Source: Pontibacter vulgaris (GTDB taxonomy: Bacteria; Bacteroidota; Bacteroidia; Cytophagales; Hymenobacteraceae). Taken from it: a stretch of DNA of 64,000 nt. Positions within the stretch are counted from its first letter, which is position 1. Each line of letters begins with the position of its first letter. Under the pieces are notes generated by a model. It did not search any database and was not told the DNA's origin. It worked only from the letters and a program-made list of their open reading frames with translations. The DNA is taken from the NCBI RefSeq assembly GCF_022758145.1, contig NZ_JAJVDH010000003.1:1-64000 (forward strand). The letters run 5' to 3'. The translations under genes and the position numbers were made by a program. Positions 62,791 to 64,000 of this stretch are shown here, in pieces.

Positions 62791-62994
62791 TTAAATCTCT
62801 AATTTCTGCAGTTTACCAAATTCTAACGACTCTATCAAAGCAGCCAGCGCATCTTCTTTGCCTTCCAGACCATAACGGTCAAGGTTTTTAAGCGGTCGGT
62901 CGGCACGGAAATAGGCAATGAGCACAAAATTATCGTCGCGCAACTGTATATAGTCCGGAATTTTAGCTTTGCCTTTTACTTTGATGATGTACAT
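62791..62994 (-). CDS. small conserved-looking protein upstream of ftsE
   Basis: A 67-residue soluble protein, no signal peptide or membrane helix. The pattern MYIIKVKGKAKIPDYIQLRD, VLIAYFRADRPLKNLDRYGL alternates beta strands and short loops, followed by a C-terminal helix (KEDALAALIESLEFGKLQKL). I do not know its function. It is 6 bp before the FtsE-like gene on the same strand, with no other partner, so a link to cell division or FtsE is suggested but unproven. Composition matches the neighbours, and the frame is intact and well coded, which supports it being real. Confidence 0.6.
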   Translation of the reverse strand: MYIIKVKGKAKIPDYIQLRDDNFVLIAYFRADRPLKNLDRYGLEGKEDALAALIESLEFGKLQKLEI

Positions 62995-63015
62995 TTTTTA
63001 GAATCAAGAATTTAA

Positions 63016-63086
63016 AATTGAGAATCAGAAATTATGCTAATTGTTTAATTTTTCTCTACACAATTCTTAATTCCAGATTCTCAATT
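63016..63086. repeat. Imperfect inverted repeat between fsa and the small protein
   Basis: An 18-nt arm (63016-63033) and its partner (63069-63086) pair at 16 of 18 positions, with cores AATTGAGAATC and GATTCTCAATT. It is AT-rich, with no T tract. Simple-sequence AATTCTTAATT stretches in the loop suggest low-complexity DNA. Confidence 0.45.
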
Positions 63087-63098
63087 CTTAATTAACTC

Positions 63099-63755
63099 TT
63101 ACTTATTGCCTTTGGCGTGGTCGGACAGAAACTTCTGAAGACCGATATCTGTAAGCGGGTGGTTTAGCAGACTTGTAATTACGTTGAGCGGGCAAGTAAC
63201 AACATCAGCACCTATTTCAGCGCACTGCACCAGGTGCATTACGTGGCGAACAGATGCAGCCAATACCTGTGTCTGGTAGCCATAGTTGCCATAAATCTGA
63301 ACAATCTGCTCAATTAGTTGCAATCCATCGGTAGAAACATCATCCAAACGACCAACAAACGGAGATACATACGTAGCGCCAGCCTTGGCAGCCAGCAAAG
63401 CTTGCCCGGCAGAGAATACCAGTGTACAGTTTGTTTTAATGCCTTTTTCGCTGAAGTAACGGATCGCTTTCACGCCATCACGGATCATAGGCACTTTAAC
63501 AACGATGTTCGGGTGCAGTTCAGCTAAAAACTCACCTTCCTTTACAATGTTTTCATAATCTGTCGCGATTACTTCTGCACTGATGTCGCCGTCTACAATT
63601 TCGCAAATCTGCTTGTAATGCGCCATTACGTTATCATGGCCGAAGATGCCTTCTTTTGCCATTAACGAAGGGTTGGTGGTTACGCCATCCAAAACACCCA
63701 GGTCGTGGGCTTCCTGAATTTCCTGCAGGTTTGCAGTATCAATAAAGAATTTCAT
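63099..63755 (-). CDS. fsa: fructose-6-phosphate aldolase / small transaldolase
   Basis: A 218-residue transaldolase of the short (TalC/FSA) type. It begins [20 protein letters not shown], the family signature, with [13 protein letters not shown] near 24. The Schiff-base lysine is in [19 protein letters not shown] near residues 83-101. [20 protein letters not shown] near 132 completes the barrel block. It catalyses aldol cleavage or transaldolase exchange in the pentose phosphate network; the two activities cannot be separated by eye. A very good promoter lies at 63780-63808. Confidence 0.93.
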   Translation of the reverse strand: MKFFIDTANLQEIQEAHDLGVLDGVTTNPSLMAKEGIFGHDNVMAHYKQICEIVDGDISAEVIATDYENIVKEGEFLAELHPNIVVKVPMIRDGVKAIRYFSEKGIKTNCTLVFSAGQALLAAKAGATYVSPFVGRLDDVSTDGLQLIEQIVQIYGNYGYQTQVLAASVRHVMHLVQCAEIGADVVTCPLNVITSLLNHPLTDIGLQKFLSDHAKGNK

Positions 63756-63779
63756 AATGCTTGGGTTGTGATTTGCTTA

Positions 63780-63808
63780 CAAAGCTAACGCAATATGCAC
63801 TAACACAA
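63780..63808 (-). promoter_or_regulatory. Promoter of fsa
   Basis: On the minus strand TTG (63808-63806), an 18-nt spacer and TAGCTTTG (63787-63780), a full match to TAnnTTTG. The fsa ATG is about 25 bp downstream. The best promoter in the window. Confidence 0.65.
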
Positions 63809-63825
63809 AAGCTATAAAGCAAAAG

Positions 63826-64000
63826 ATGCAGGACAAAATTAGTGATGCAAAGCAGATGTCAGGTAGAAAGCTGGATTATGGGGAAAATTCAGGTGCCTGG
63901 ATCGGAAGGGCAAAACCGGATTTTATACTTGCGGATCTGAAGGAAAGTATGCGAAAAGGAATGTGGGAAGGAGGAATCCTTGAGGTATGGGCAAAAAAAA
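63826..64000 (+). CDS. start of an unidentified ORF (partial, runs off the right edge)
   Basis: An ATG at 63826 opens a frame of 58 codons that is still open at the window end. The product begins MQDKISDAKQMSGRKLDYGE and includes AWIGRAKPDFILADLKESMR. It resembles no family I know. It is divergent from fsa, and its start lies 18 bp beyond the fsa -33 element. It could be chance; more sequence on the right would decide. Confidence 0.3.
   Translation, partial: MQDKISDAKQMSGRKLDYGENSGAWIGRAKPDFILADLKESMRKGMWEGGILEVWAKK

Noticed and set aside
1..64000. CRISPR array, tRNA or rRNA genes, insertion sequences, prophage
   Set aside because: No regular spaced repeats, no tRNA-like arms or TPsiC loops, no transposase or phage genes were seen.

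Overview
The window comes from a Bacteroidota chromosome, most likely order Cytophagales, family Hymenobacteraceae; a Pontibacter-like genus is my guess. The evidence is two large secreted proteins ending in gliding-motility-type (CHU_C) sorting domains, one beta-propeller-repeat protein ending in a type IX secretion sorting domain, promoters of the Bacteroidota form TTG-N18-20-TAnnTTTG, no Shine-Dalgarno pattern, frequent TTG/GTG starts, and a characteristic mix of housekeeping genes (hisS-hutH, YbaB, PspC, BrkB/YihY, ffh). No rRNA, tRNA, CRISPR array or transposase was seen.

Layout. (1) 1-13.5 kb, all on +: an AT-rich exopolysaccharide/O-antigen locus. It holds the tail of a Gfo/Idh/MocA dehydrogenase, a Wzx flippase, four GT4 glycosyltransferases, an AsnB-type amidotransferase, a UDP-GlcNAc 2-epimerase, a methyltransferase, two Wzy/WaaL-type membrane proteins and a polyprenyl-phosphate sugar transferase. 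Genes overlap or nearly abut, so this is probably one transcript. (2) 13.6-30 kb: hisS-hutH, a secreted CHU_C protein, a frameshifted 16-repeat SBBP propeller gene, ybaB with a GT2 glycosyltransferase, pspC, an OmpA/TPR lipoprotein, pdhB, BrkB and a methyltransferase. (3) 30-45 kb: DinB, LysR, threonine synthase, a lipoprotein deacetylase, guanine deaminase, a four-gene histidine kinase/response regulator block, ffh, a GT4 and an NmrA-like protein. (4) 45.3-47.3 kb: a low-GC patch (membrane protein, arylamine N-acetyltransferase, FMN reductase) bordered by imperfect palindromes. (5) 47.3-62 kb: a GT61 gene, then a pseudaminic-acid locus pseB-pseC-AKR-SDR-pseF-pseG/H fusion-pseI, followed by an unassigned GT-B-like protein, a secreted LamG/CHU_C protein, a deacetylase and a second flippase. 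(6) 62-64 kb: an FtsE-like ATPase with a conserved small protein, fructose-6-phosphate aldolase and an unfinished ORF.

How the parts work together. Region 1 should build, flip and polymerise a lipid-linked repeat unit, with AsnB likely amidating a uronic acid. Region 5 should make CMP-pseudaminic acid; the neighbouring unknown GT-B-like protein is the best candidate for its transferase. The flippase and secreted LamG protein suggest that the sugar ends up on a surface glycan or glycoprotein.

The most unusual signal is not a gene. The word AAGTATA(A/G), complement (T/C)TATACTT, is scattered on both strands inside and outside genes at several copies per kb, and occurs as inverted pairs at several gene ends, where it forms terminator stems. 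That arrangement resembles DNA uptake sequences of Neisseria and Haemophilus. It is sparser in the AT-rich polysaccharide locus, which fits that locus being a later arrival.
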